A DNA stretch of 35,555 nt from Mesorhizobium sp. Root157. Lineage in GTDB: Bacteria > Pseudomonadota > Alphaproteobacteria > Rhizobiales > Rhizobiaceae. The stretch covers positions 1-35,555 of the forward strand of contig NZ_LMGJ01000013.1 in the NCBI RefSeq assembly GCF_001427385.1, in the 5' to 3' direction. The notes beneath the pieces are model-generated. The model saw only the letters and a program-made list of their open reading frames with translations, was not told the DNA's origin and made no database searches. A program made the position numbers and the translations under genes. Positions 1 to 8,317 of this stretch are shown one piece after another. How positions within the stretch are numbered: the first letter of the stretch is position 1; every line of letters begins with the position of its first letter.

Positions 1-117
1 GCCGTCTGGCCATCCGGGGTCCCCGCCAGCGACGAGCGCAGCGAGCGAGCTTAAAGGCGGGGCAGAAGATTCCCAGGGCCGAAAAGGCAGCGTGGCGATG
101 AATAGGCACACCCATCT

Positions 118-176
118 CTTCGTCATCCTCGGGTCGCGCCTTTCGCTACGCTCAGGTTTGCCCGAGGATGACGAAG
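118..176. repeat. Palindromic intergenic repeat downstream of glcF
   Basis: Perfect 16-bp inverted arms lie at 118-133 and 161-176, separated by a 27-bp loop. The arms begin CTTCGTCATCCTCGGG. Transcribed from the glcF side this would form a strong hairpin just after the glcF stop, but no T-run follows, so it is not a classical intrinsic terminator. It may stabilise the 3' end of the mRNA or be a dispersed repeat; similar sequences are, from memory, common between Mesorhizobium genes. Positions 1-117 carry no convincing gene. Confidence 0.6.
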
Positions 177-191
177 CAAACCCGCATCAAC

Positions 192-1502
192 TCAGTCCGC
201 AGCCAGCCCCTCCGGCTTCGGGCCGCCATAGGCCCAGTCGAGCAACTTGACCGTGTGCACCACGGGCATGTCGGCAGCGGACGCGATCTGGGTGATGCAG
301 CCGATATTGCCGGTCGCGACAACGGCAGCGCCTGTCGCCTTGATGTTCTTGACCTTGCGGTCGCGCAGGCGCGCCGAAATCTCCGGCTGCGTGATGTTGT
401 AGGTGCCGGCGGAACCGCAGCACAGATGCCCCTCGCGCGGTTCCTTGACGATGAAACCTGCCCTGGCCAGCAGCGCTTTCGGCTGGCGGACGATCTTTTG
501 CCCATGCTGCATCGAACAGGCCGAGTGATAGGCAACCACGAGGTCCGGCCTCACCGCCGGCTCGGGCAGGTCGAGCGTGTCGAGATATTCCGTCACGTCC
601 TTGGCCAGCGCCGAGACCTTGGCGGCCTTGTCGGCATAGGCCGGGTCGAGTCGCAGCATGAAGCCGTAATCCTTGATCGTGGTGCCGCAGCCGGAGGCGG
701 TGATGAGGATGGCGTCCAGCCCGCCTTTGTCCAGTTCGCGTGTCCACGCATCGACATTGCGGCGGGCAAAGGCCAGCGCCTCTTCCTCGCGGCCCATATG
801 ATGCACCAGAGCCCCGCAGCAGCCTTCGCCTTGCGGCACCGCCACCTCGACGCCGAGGCGCGTCAGCAGCGAAATGGTCGCTTCGTTGATGCCGGGATCG
901 AGCACCGGCTGGGCGCAGCCGGTGAGGATGGCGACGCGTCCGCGTTTTGCCACGCCCTTGGCGCCATGAGTGCCGGGCACCGCCATGGAGGATGGTGCCG
1001 GCACCCTTGCTGGCGCAAGCTTCAGCATCGCTCCTAGCGGCTTCAACGCGGCGACCTTGTCGAACAGGCCGATGAACGGCTTGCCCAGCCTTGCCAGCTT
1101 GAGGGCGGCGCGAAAGCGCGCCGGATAGGGCAGGACGAAGGCCAGGACGGCGCGCGTCAGCCGATCCGGCAGCGGGCGCTTATAGGTCTTTTCGATATGC
1201 GCGCGGGCATGGTCGACCAGATGCATGTAGTGGACGCCCGATGGGCAGGTCGTCATGCAGGCGAGACAGGACAGGCAGCGGTCGATGTGGGTGACGATTT
1301 CCTTGTCGGCGGCCCGGCCGCCTTCCAGCATGTCCTTGATCAGGTAGATGCGGCCGCGCGGGCTGTCGAGTTCGTTGCCGAGCGTGACATAGGTTGGGCA
1401 GGTCGCCGTGCAGAAGCCGCAATGCACGCATGCGCGCAGGATTTTCTCCGATTCCGCGACATGCGGATCGGCCAGTTGGGCGAGCGAAAAATTGGTCTGC
1501 AC
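192..1502 (-). CDS. glcF: Glycolate oxidase iron-sulfur subunit GlcF
   Basis: This is the Fe-S electron-transfer subunit of membrane-associated glycolate oxidase, which oxidises glycolate (and often D-lactate) to the 2-oxo acid together with GlcD and GlcE. Two ferredoxin-type CxxCxxCxxxCP motifs are visible at Cys25/28/31/35 and Cys76/79/82/86. Two cysteine-rich CCG domains follow, with CCG motifs near residues 225 and 360. The length of 436 residues is normal for the family (about 400-440). The start is GTG at 1502, with a TGAGG-like site about 8 nt upstream. It is the last gene of the glcD-glcE-orf-glcF operon and lies 15 nt after the preceding stop. The family assignment is secure; whether glycolate or D-lactate is the physiological substrate cannot be read from the sequence. 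Confidence 0.95.
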   Translation of the reverse strand: MQTNFSLAQLADPHVAESEKILRACVHCGFCTATCPTYVTLGNELDSPRGRIYLIKDMLEGGRAADKEIVTHIDRCLSCLACMTTCPSGVHYMHLVDHARAHIEKTYKRPLPDRLTRAVLAFVLPYPARFRAALKLARLGKPFIGLFDKVAALKPLGAMLKLAPARVPAPSSMAVPGTHGAKGVAKRGRVAILTGCAQPVLDPGINEATISLLTRLGVEVAVPQGEGCCGALVHHMGREEEALAFARRNVDAWTRELDKGGLDAILITASGCGTTIKDYGFMLRLDPAYADKAAKVSALAKDVTEYLDTLDLPEPAVRPDLVVAYHSACSMQHGQKIVRQPKALLARAGFIVKEPREGHLCCGSAGTYNITQPEISARLRDRKVKNIKATGAAVVATGNIGCITQIASAADMPVVHTVKLLDWAYGGPKPEGLAAD

Positions 1503-1517
1503 GGCGGTGCCTCAGAT

Positions 1518-1904
1518 TCAGGTTCCGAGGAACCAGCTTGTGGGGTTCTTGATCGGCTCGTTGCGCTGCAAGGCCTGTAATCCGATCAGGCAGCGCGCGA
1601 TGATCCAGATTGCGACGGCGAGCATCAGCACGACGCCGATTGCCGCGACGATCAGGATGGCCGAGACCAGGGCGTAGGCGAGCCCGATCCAGAAGGTGCG
1701 GATCAGGAATGTGTAATGGCTTTCGACGAAGCCGCCGGCCTTGCCGCGATTGATATAGGCCATCACCACGCCGACGATCGCCGTTATGCCGACGACAAAG
1801 CACGCCAGGTAGAGAAAGTAGATCACCTGCGCGTTGGTCGGGCCTGGCTCCAGCCAGCGGTCGGTCTTGCGCGGCGTGGGTGAACCGGGATCGGAGTTGG
1901 TCAT
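1518..1904 (-). CDS. Small DUF4870-like membrane protein inside the glc operon
   Basis: This 128-residue protein has a polar N-terminal tail of about 25 residues, then about three hydrophobic segments (roughly residues 28-47, 65-83 and 85-105). The hydrophobic pattern and the motif between the second and third segments, ending in an Arg and a GLQAL turn, resemble the DUF4870/YidH-type small membrane family. Its ATG overlaps the glcE stop by 4 bp (ATGA), so translation is probably coupled to glcE. It ends 15 nt before glcF. The position suggests a role with the oxidase, perhaps membrane attachment, but this is inference. No catalytic residues are recognisable. Confidence 0.8.
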   Translation of the reverse strand: MTNSDPGSPTPRKTDRWLEPGPTNAQVIYFLYLACFVVGITAIVGVVMAYINRGKAGGFVESHYTFLIRTFWIGLAYALVSAILIVAAIGVVLMLAVAIWIIARCLIGLQALQRNEPIKNPTSWFLGT

Positions 1905-3157
1905 GTCGATGCTCCCTCTTTTGCTGCATCGACATTAGCAGATACGCCAGCCTGCATCATGCGGCCCGGATTGAGAATGCCCTTCGGGTCGAACTCGGCC
2001 TTGAGACGGGCCGACAAGGCGGCAAGCGCCGGCGGCTGCGGCTGGAATACGGGAACCGCCGTGCGGTGCGCGGGTGCCGCGCGCACCAGCGTCGCATGGC
2101 CGCCGCCGAATTGCCTGACCAGCGTGCGGACCAAACCTGCCTCCGGATCGCCACTCGCCATGGCAAGCCAGATCAAGCCGCCCTGCCAGTCGTAGAAGGC
2201 TTCGACCGCGGCTTGCATGCGCAACGCCATCACCACGTGGTGGCCGTCGGCCGGCGCCATCGAGACGCGCCACACCGGCGTCTCGCTGCCATCCGCGAAA
2301 GGCATGCAGTCGCGGACGGCGCGCCATAGCGCCTGCGAGGCTGCGCCGGCGACTTCCTCCAGCGGCCCGGCGTTTTTCAAAAGGTCCTTCAGTTTGCCGA
2401 TGCGGTAGGCGACTGATGGTCCGAAGCCTTCGACACGCAACAACGTCGCGGCATCGCTGCCGAGCCCTCCATCCACGACGCGCGTCACCGCTGGATAGGG
2501 CAGGTGCGCTGCGCTGGAGACTTCGGCGCTGGAGCCGAGAGCAAGCGCCATCGCCGCCGCCGCGTTGTCGTCGAGCAGGCCGCGCACGGCGAGCGTGGTC
2601 TCGGTTTCCGCCGTCGGCAGCACCTTGAAGGTGACGTCGGTGGCCACCGCCAGCGTCCCCCAGCTATTGGCCATCAGCTTCGACATGTCGTAGCCGGTGA
2701 CGTTCTTCACCACCCGTCCGCCCGACTTGAAGGCCTCGCCGCGCCCCGAGACAGCATGGATACCGAGTATGTGGTCGCGCGCCGCCCCAGCCTTGAGGCG
2801 ACGAGGTCCAGACGAATTGGTGGCCAGCACCCCGCCGATCGTGCCTCGTCCCGGCGCCTGCCCAAGCAGCGGGCCGTAGTCCATCGGTTCGAAGGCAAGC
2901 TGCTGGTTGTTTTCCGCCAGCAGCACCTCGATCTCGGCAAGCGGCGTGCCGGCCTTGGCCGACAGGACCAGTTCTTCCGGTTCATACAGGGTGACACCGA
3001 CAAGTTTCGAGAGGTCGAGCGTATGTTCGGTCTGTGCCGGTCTGCCGATGCCGCGCTTGGAGCCGTGACCGACGATCTCAAGCGGGGCCGCCTCGGCGGC
3101 TGCCCACTGAACGGTGGAAAGAACATCCTCGGCGTGGGCGGGGGTGAAAGTGGGCAT
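1901..3157 (-). CDS. glcE: Glycolate oxidase FAD-binding subunit GlcE
   Basis: This is the second flavin-binding subunit of the glycolate oxidase complex. The 418-residue protein has an N-terminal PCMH-type FAD-binding domain, with the pyrophosphate loop GHGSKRG at residues 30-36 and further conserved Gly-rich turns (LLGQAPGRGTIGG near residue 95, NVTGYDMSKL near 150). A shorter C-terminal FAD-oxidase cap ends in the FDPKGILNPGRM motif shared with GlcD. The length fits GlcE rather than GlcD. The ATG at 3157 lies 3 nt after the glcD stop; its Shine-Dalgarno sequence (GAGG and GAGGG) sits inside the end of glcD, so coupling is likely. The stop overlaps the next gene by 4 bp. Confidence 0.93.
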   Translation of the reverse strand: MPTFTPAHAEDVLSTVQWAAAEAAPLEIVGHGSKRGIGRPAQTEHTLDLSKLVGVTLYEPEELVLSAKAGTPLAEIEVLLAENNQQLAFEPMDYGPLLGQAPGRGTIGGVLATNSSGPRRLKAGAARDHILGIHAVSGRGEAFKSGGRVVKNVTGYDMSKLMANSWGTLAVATDVTFKVLPTAETETTLAVRGLLDDNAAAAMALALGSSAEVSSAAHLPYPAVTRVVDGGLGSDAATLLRVEGFGPSVAYRIGKLKDLLKNAGPLEEVAGAASQALWRAVRDCMPFADGSETPVWRVSMAPADGHHVVMALRMQAAVEAFYDWQGGLIWLAMASGDPEAGLVRTLVRQFGGGHATLVRAAPAHRTAVPVFQPQPPALAALSARLKAEFDPKGILNPGRMMQAGVSANVDAAKEGAST

Positions 3158-3160
3158 CCC

Positions 3161-4657
3161 TCAGAACCTCGGAATGTCGGGAAACGCCACCTGCCCGCGA
3201 TGAACATGCATGCGGCCGAGCTCGGCGCAGCGGCGCAATTGCGGGAATACCTTGCCCGGGTTGAGCAGATGGTTGGGATCGAAAGCGCATTTGACCCGCA
3301 TCTGCTGGTCGAGATCGACTTGGTTGAACATCTCCGGCATCAGATCGCGCTTCTCGACGCCGACCCCATGCTCGCCGGTCAATACGCCACCGACCCTGAC
3401 GCAGAGGCGCAATATGTCGGCTCCGAAGGCTTCGGCCTTGTCCAGTTCGCCCTCAACATTGGCGTCGTAAAGGATCAGCGGATGCAGATTGCCGTCACCG
3501 GCATGGAACACGTTTGCCACGCGCAGGCCGTATTGCTGGGACAGTTCGCGCATGCCGGCCAGGACGCGGGGCAGTTCCTTGCGTGGAATAGTGCCATCCA
3601 TGCAGTAATAGTCCGGTGAAATGCGCCCGACCGCCGGGAACGCCGCCTTGCGCCCCGCCCAGAAGGTCAGCCGCTCCTGCTCGCTTTGCGAGATGCGGCA
3701 GGTGGTCGAGCCGTTGTCGACAGCGATCTTCTCCACCAGCCCGATCAGGTGATCGACCTCGACGCCCGGCCCGTCCAGTTCAACGATCAAAAGGGCTTCG
3801 CAGTCGAGCGGGTAGCCGGCATGGACGAAGTCCTCCGCAGCGTGGATCGCCGGACGGTCCATCATCTCCATGCCGCCGGGAATGATGCCGGCGCCGATGA
3901 TGTCGGCCACGCATTGGCCGCCCTGCTCGCTGGTGGGAAAGCCGATCAGCAGCGCCCGTGCGGTCTCGGGCTTTTTCAGGATGCGCACGGTCACCTCGGT
4001 GACGACGCCCAAAAGGCCCTCGGAGCCGGTCATCACGCCGAGCAGGTCGTAGCCTTCGGGGTCCAGATGCCTGCCGCCGAGACGCACGACGTCGCCGTCC
4101 ATCAGCACCATCTCGATGCCCAGCACATTGTTGGTCGTCAGCCCGTATTTCAGGCAGTGCACGCCGCCGGAATTCTCCGCGACATTGCCGCCGATCGAGC
4201 AGGCGATCTGGGAGGATGGATCGGGGGCGTAATAAAAGCCCTCCTGGTCGACGGCATGGGTGATGCCGAGATTGGTGACGCCCGGCTGAGCGACGACCGT
4301 GCGGTTAGGGAAGTCTATTTCGAGGATGCGGTTGAAGCGGCTCATCACCAGAAGCACCGCGTCTTCCAGCGGCAGCGCGCCGCCCGACAGCGAAGTGCCC
4401 GAACCGCGCGGCACGACGCGGATGTTGTGCTCGTTGCAATATTTCAGGATGCGGGAGACCTGGGCAACAGTTTCGGGTAACACCACGACCAGCGGCAATT
4501 GCCGGTAGGCGGTGAGCCCGTCGCTCTCGAAGGCGCGCATCTCGGTGACCGTATCGACCACACCTTCGCCCGGCACGACGAGTGCCAAGTCGGCGACGAT
4601 CTTGGCGCGCCGGCCAAGCGTCGCGGCATCGGGTTTCGGCATGGCCAAGCCGGTCAT
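3161..4657 (-). CDS. glcD: Glycolate oxidase FAD-linked catalytic subunit GlcD
   Basis: This is the main flavin subunit of glycolate oxidase, in the VAO/PCMH family that also contains D-lactate dehydrogenases. The 498-residue protein has the FAD-binding core with VVPRGSGTSLSGG at residues 81-93, a second FAD contact around CSIGGNVAENSGG, and the C-terminal FAD-oxidase domain with GEHGVGVEKR starting near residue 428. The family is usually 470-500 residues long. The ATG at 4657 is preceded by GAGGA at 6-7 nt. It is the first gene of the glc operon; a strong inverted repeat at 4675-4697 lies 18 nt upstream of the start and is the likely operator. Glycolate versus D-lactate specificity is uncertain. 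Confidence 0.95.
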   Translation of the reverse strand: MTGLAMPKPDAATLGRRAKIVADLALVVPGEGVVDTVTEMRAFESDGLTAYRQLPLVVVLPETVAQVSRILKYCNEHNIRVVPRGSGTSLSGGALPLEDAVLLVMSRFNRILEIDFPNRTVVAQPGVTNLGITHAVDQEGFYYAPDPSSQIACSIGGNVAENSGGVHCLKYGLTTNNVLGIEMVLMDGDVVRLGGRHLDPEGYDLLGVMTGSEGLLGVVTEVTVRILKKPETARALLIGFPTSEQGGQCVADIIGAGIIPGGMEMMDRPAIHAAEDFVHAGYPLDCEALLIVELDGPGVEVDHLIGLVEKIAVDNGSTTCRISQSEQERLTFWAGRKAAFPAVGRISPDYYCMDGTIPRKELPRVLAGMRELSQQYGLRVANVFHAGDGNLHPLILYDANVEGELDKAEAFGADILRLCVRVGGVLTGEHGVGVEKRDLMPEMFNQVDLDQQMRVKCAFDPNHLLNPGKVFPQLRRCAELGRMHVHRGQVAFPDIPRF

Positions 4658-4674
4658 CGGCTGTCCTCGTCAAT

Positions 4675-4697
4675 ACTGGTAAAAAGCATTTACCAGT
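4675..4697. promoter_or_regulatory. Candidate operator of the glcD operon
   Basis: A perfect inverted repeat has 9-bp arms ACTGGTAAA (4675-4683) and TTTACCAGT (4689-4697) around a 5-nt spacer. It ends 18 nt from the glcD start codon and probably overlaps the promoter. TGGT/ACCA half-sites are typical of FadR-subfamily GntR regulators, although the centre spacing here is longer than in textbook FadR or PdhR sites. A degenerate copy with the same spacing sits at 6252-6274 in front of the GntR regulator gene, which is the main reason to link the two. Confidence 0.65.
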
Positions 4698-4806
4698 TAG
4701 AATGCCTGCTTGCAAATTGTGCTTTGGTGGAGACGGGGTGTCCGCCTGGCTCGCAGTTTCCGCAGCGTCAATCTGACGCTGGCCGCAGGTCGAGGTACAG
4801 CGAGGC

Positions 4807-6129
4807 CTATTCGCTGGCGGGCTTGCCGTGCTCGGAATGATGGTGACGGATGCGGCGCACCGCCCACCATACCAGCAGCACCGTCAGCGGGACCGATACG
4901 GCGGTAATCGCTTCCGGAGCGAAAGCATGGTCGAAAATGGAAGCGCCCTTGGCGAGATAGCCGATCAGGCCGACGACATAGTAGGACACGGCGGCAACCG
5001 AGAGGCCTTCCACCGTCTGTTGCAAGCGCAACTGCAGGCGGGCGCGGTTGTTCATGGAGGCTAGCAGGTCGCGGTTCTGCTTTTCCACCTCGACATCGAC
5101 CCAGGTGCGCAGCAGCGTGGTGGCGCGGGTCAGTTTGCGCGACAGGTTGGCCTGCCTTTCCTCCACCGAACGGCAGGTCCGCATGGCGGGTGCCACGCGG
5201 CGCTGCAGGAAGCCGCCCCAAGTGTCGTAGCCGGGAACCGCTTCCTCATCCAGCGCTTCAAGCCGCTCGCGCACGATGCCGTCATAAGCGCGGCTGGCTC
5301 CGAAGCGGTAGAGACTGGAGGCGGCGTCCGCTTCCAGTTCGGCGGCAAGTTCGGTGAGGTCGGCAAGAAGGGTCTGGCTGTCGCGCGTTTCCGCAGCCCT
5401 CATCTCCCGCGTGATCACCGCCAGCCGGTCTTCGATGCGGCGCACGCGCCCGGACAGGGAAAGCGCCAGCGGCAGGCCGAGCATGGCCAGTGTCCGATAC
5501 GTCTCGATGTCGATCAGACGTTGCGACAGCGCACCGGTCCTGGCGGGCGTCAGGCCGCGATCCAGCACCAGGATGCGGGTGAGGCCGTCGCCGTCCTGAC
5601 GGAAATCAGTGACGATTGCCGCATTGCCGCGCTCGACCAGCGAATAGCACAGGCTGGTGGGATCGAAGCCGGCGATCAGCTTTTCACTTGCCGCAGTCCA
5701 TTTGCGGATTTCCAACCTTATGCCTGAAATCACTGTTCCGGGCGGAGAAAAGCCGTGGCCGAAGGGCGAATCTTCCTGGGCCTTGCCGTTCTCGGACAGC
5801 GGACCTTCCCACAGATAGGTCGAGAACTCCGTGTGGCGCTCCCAGCGCAGCGTGCCTTTGCCCCAATTCATCGCGTGATGGCGGGCTTGGCGGTCGGGTG
5901 CCGCGATGCCGAGTCGGCGCGACAGTTCCGACAGCACCGCATGATCGACGCTGGACCCGCCCTCGGTCATGAAGGAAAGCTGCAAAAGCACGCGTGGCTT
6001 GACGACCAGCGGGTGGGGGCGTGAATGCACCTCGCCCAGCGCTCCGGGCCGGCCTTCATGCGCCGGGAAACCCATGACGCTGCCTGTCGGGCGCGGCTTG
6101 AATTCGAGATTCGACGGCTCGTCAGACAC
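4807..6129 (-). CDS. DUF3422 family membrane protein
   Basis: The protein has 440 residues from the GTG at 6129. It matches the DUF3422 family: an early E-V-H-x-R-P block (residues 30-40), a conserved WGKGTLRWERHTEFSTY region, and a C-terminal pair of transmembrane helices (about residues 375-395 and 402-425) followed by a His-rich basic tail. A long helical, probably coiled-coil segment precedes the membrane helices. The GTG is chosen because GGGGA lies about 7 nt upstream; a TTG at 6156 would add nine residues without a clear ribosome site. The biochemical function of the family is unknown. It lies on the same strand as, and upstream of, the glc operon, but is separated from it by the operator region. 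Confidence 0.88.
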   Translation of the reverse strand: MSDEPSNLEFKPRPTGSVMGFPAHEGRPGALGEVHSRPHPLVVKPRVLLQLSFMTEGGSSVDHAVLSELSRRLGIAAPDRQARHHAMNWGKGTLRWERHTEFSTYLWEGPLSENGKAQEDSPFGHGFSPPGTVISGIRLEIRKWTAASEKLIAGFDPTSLCYSLVERGNAAIVTDFRQDGDGLTRILVLDRGLTPARTGALSQRLIDIETYRTLAMLGLPLALSLSGRVRRIEDRLAVITREMRAAETRDSQTLLADLTELAAELEADAASSLYRFGASRAYDGIVRERLEALDEEAVPGYDTWGGFLQRRVAPAMRTCRSVEERQANLSRKLTRATTLLRTWVDVEVEKQNRDLLASMNNRARLQLRLQQTVEGLSVAAVSYYVVGLIGYLAKGASIFDHAFAPEAITAVSVPLTVLLVWWAVRRIRHHHSEHGKPASE

Positions 6130-6251
6130 GGCTGATCCCCGAAAACTTGCGTGCAACGCGTCCCTCTAGTGCCATTCCCCTTCCGACGCAAACGCCAAGT
6201 TAAGCCAGGCGAGCGAACGGCCGGGGGCGCAAGATCGGCAGTTAGGGGCCG

Positions 6252-6274
6252 ATTGGATAAATTCTTTGACCAGT
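6252..6274. promoter_or_regulatory. Candidate operator over the -35 of the GntR regulator gene
   Basis: This imperfect dyad matches the glcD operator at 16 of 23 positions, keeping TGG at one side and GACCAGT at the other with identical spacing. Its right half overlaps a -35-like TTGACC at 6266-6271. It is therefore well placed for autorepression of the regulator-lldD operon. Confidence 0.5.
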
Positions 6275-6295
6275 TCAGGCCATTGCTTTTATGCT
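6266..6295 (+). promoter_or_regulatory. Putative sigma70-type promoter of the regulator-lldD operon
   Basis: TTGACC (6266-6271, five of six consensus bases) is followed after 18 nt by TATGCT (6290-6295, four of six). The start codon of the regulator is 18 nt downstream of the -10 box. The match is by eye only. Confidence 0.4.
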
Positions 6296-6312
6296 GGGCA
6301 ACCTAAGCTCTT

Positions 6313-7110
6313 TTGTTGGGCACTGCGTTGACGGACATTTTCTCCAGGATCGAGCATTCGCGCACCGCCGACGAGGTCGTGCAGCAGATCGAGGTGCTTA
6401 TTCTGGAAGGCGTGCTGCGCACCGGTGACCGTTTGCCGGGAGAACGCGAACTCGCCAAGCAATTCGAGGTGTCGCGGCCGATCTTGCGTGAAGCCCTCAA
6501 GCTTCTCGAGGCGCGCGGACTTCTCGTCACGCGTCATGGCGGCGGCACCCATGTCGCGGACATCATCGGGCAGATATTTTCCAAGCCCGTAGTTGAATTG
6601 ATCTCCAGCCACCGCAAGGCGGCTTCGGACTACCTAGAATATCGTCGCGAGATCGAGGGGGTGGCGGCCGAATACGCGGCGCGGCGCGCGACCGCCGACG
6701 ACCTCGCTCTTCTCGACACCATCATCGCACGCATGGATGAGGCGCATCGCAGCGGCGACTTCGTCGACGAAGCCGAGGTCGATGTCGAATTCCATCACGC
6801 GGTCGGCGAATGCGCGCACAACATCATCCTCTTGCACACGCTGCGCTCCTGTTACCGGCTCTTGTCGGAAGATGTGTTCCAGAACAGGTTGACGGTTTTC
6901 GCGCTGCCCGGTGCGCGCGAACACCTGTTGGCACAGCATCATGCCATCCATGACGCGGTCAGAGCCGGCGATCCCGTTGCCGCGCGCAAGGCAGCGATGG
7001 ACCATATCACTTACGTCGAGCGCGCCACCGCTGAGGCCGAGCGCCATGGCGATTGGCAGCGCGTGTCGCGGTTGCGGCTGCGGCAACGCGCCGATGCCGG
7101 CGACACCTGA
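6313..7110 (+). CDS. FadR-subfamily GntR transcriptional regulator (LldR/PdhR-like)
   Basis: The N-terminal winged-helix GntR domain spans about residues 12-80, with the typical GDRLPGERELAKQFEVSRPILREAL recognition region split over residues 38-62. The all-helical FCD ligand-binding domain covers about residues 95-240. Candidate metal or ligand residues of the FCD domain are visible as the D-x-x-FH pattern near residue 157 and later histidines (HHAIHDAV). The length of 265 residues is usual. The start is TTG at 6313; a second TTG at 6328 is possible, and both have weak ribosome sites. It is followed 54 nt later by lldD. FadR/LldR-type regulators next to lldD usually respond to lactate or a related 2-hydroxy acid. 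The similar dyads here and before glcD suggest it controls both operons. Confidence 0.88.
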   Translation: MLGTALTDIFSRIEHSRTADEVVQQIEVLILEGVLRTGDRLPGERELAKQFEVSRPILREALKLLEARGLLVTRHGGGTHVADIIGQIFSKPVVELISSHRKAASDYLEYRREIEGVAAEYAARRATADDLALLDTIIARMDEAHRSGDFVDEAEVDVEFHHAVGECAHNIILLHTLRSCYRLLSEDVFQNRLTVFALPGAREHLLAQHHAIHDAVRAGDPVAARKAAMDHITYVERATAEAERHGDWQRVSRLRLRQRADAGDT

Positions 7111-7164
7111 CGGGTCGACAGCCTATTATCAACCACAACTGCCGCATTCTCGATTGGAATATCC

Positions 7165-8301
7165 ATGGGCGAAGTCCTTACAATTGAAGACCTCAAACAG
7201 CGCGCGCGCCGGCGGGTGCCGAAGATGTTCTTCGACTATGCCGACTCCGGCGCCTGGACCGAGAGCACCTATCGTGCCAACGAGGAGGATTTTAGCAAAA
7301 TCAAGCTGCGCCAGCGCGTTTTGGTCGACATGACCAACCGTTCGCTCGAATCCACCATGCTGGGCGAGAAAGTATCCATGCCGGTCGCACTGGCCCCGAC
7401 CGGCCTTACCGGCATGCAGCACGCCGACGGCGAGATGCTGGCGGCCCAGGCGGCGGAGGAGTTCGGCGTGCCGTTCACGCTGTCGACCATGAGCATCTGT
7501 TCCATCGAGGACGTCGCTTCGGTGACAAAAAAGCCGTTCTGGTTCCAACTTTACGTCATGCGTGACAGGGACTTCGTCTACAATCTGATCGACCGCGCCA
7601 AAGCGGCCAAGTGCTCGGCGCTGGTGCTGACGCTGGACTTGCAAATCCTTGGCCAGCGGCACAAGGACTTGCGCAACGGTCTGTCGGCGCCGCCCAAGTT
7701 CACCCCCAAGCATATCTGGCAGATGGCGACGCGCCCCGCCTGGTGTCTGCGCATGCTGGGCACGCAGCGGCGTACCTTCCGCAACATCGTCGGCCACGCC
7801 AAGGGTGTCGGAGATCTTGCCTCGCTGTCGTCCTGGACCAGCGAGCAGTTTGATCCGCAACTGTCGTGGAATGATGTGGAATGGATCAAGCAGCGCTGGG
7901 GCGGCAAGCTGATCCTGAAGGGCGTTCTAGACAGGGAAGACGCAGTCATGGCGGCCAAGACCGGTGCCGATGCCATCATCGTGTCCAATCATGGCGGACG
8001 TCAGCTCGACGGAGCGCCGTCCTCCATTTCGGTGCTTGAAGACATCGCCGGAGCCGTCGGTGACAAGGTCGAGGTGTTCATGGACGGCGGCATCCGCTCC
8101 GGCCAGGACGTGCTCAAGGCGCTTTGCCTAGGAGCCAAGGGCACTTTCATCGGCCGTCCGTTCCTGTATGGCCTTGGCGCTGGCGGCAAGCAGGGCGTCA
8201 CCAGCGCACTGGAAATCATCCGCAAGGAACTGGATACGACATTGGCGCTTTGCGGAAAGCGCGACATAAAGGATGCCGGCCAGGATTTGCTTTATCGGTA
8301 A
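7165..8301 (+). CDS. lldD: FMN-dependent L-lactate dehydrogenase (quinone-linked)
   Basis: This 378-residue member of the FMN-dependent 2-hydroxy-acid dehydrogenase family oxidises L-lactate to pyruvate, passing electrons to the respiratory chain. The substrate/FMN residues of the TIM barrel are visible: Tyr25, the APTGLTG phosphate loop, QLYV, the catalytic SNHGGRQLDG with His276 and Arg279, and the terminal DGGIRSGQDVLKAL and IGRPFLYG flavin phosphate-binding segments. The fit is to LldD rather than to peroxisomal-type glycolate oxidase, because of the adjacent FadR-type regulator and the long middle insertion (about residues 175-225) typical of membrane-bound lactate dehydrogenases. It lies 54 nt after the regulator and 16 nt before the phosphatase gene, so probably in one operon. 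Confidence 0.93.
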   Translation: MGEVLTIEDLKQRARRRVPKMFFDYADSGAWTESTYRANEEDFSKIKLRQRVLVDMTNRSLESTMLGEKVSMPVALAPTGLTGMQHADGEMLAAQAAEEFGVPFTLSTMSICSIEDVASVTKKPFWFQLYVMRDRDFVYNLIDRAKAAKCSALVLTLDLQILGQRHKDLRNGLSAPPKFTPKHIWQMATRPAWCLRMLGTQRRTFRNIVGHAKGVGDLASLSSWTSEQFDPQLSWNDVEWIKQRWGGKLILKGVLDREDAVMAAKTGADAIIVSNHGGRQLDGAPSSISVLEDIAGAVGDKVEVFMDGGIRSGQDVLKALCLGAKGTFIGRPFLYGLGAGGKQGVTSALEIIRKELDTTLALCGKRDIKDAGQDLLYR

Positions 8302-8317
8302 CAGGCAAAGGGTACGC

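Noticed and set aside
168..1037. 289-residue plus-strand frame
   Set aside because: It is antisense to glcF, which has clear Fe-S motifs. The translation is rich in Arg/His/Gly and matches no family, as expected for a shadow frame in high-GC DNA.
2504..3619. 371-residue plus-strand frame
   Set aside because: It lies antisense across glcE and glcD; both real genes have conserved FAD-binding motifs, and the frame has no recognisable domain.
4807..6156. TTG start at 6156 for the DUF3422 gene
   Set aside because: It adds nine residues without a ribosome site, whereas the GTG at 6129 has GGGGA at proper distance.
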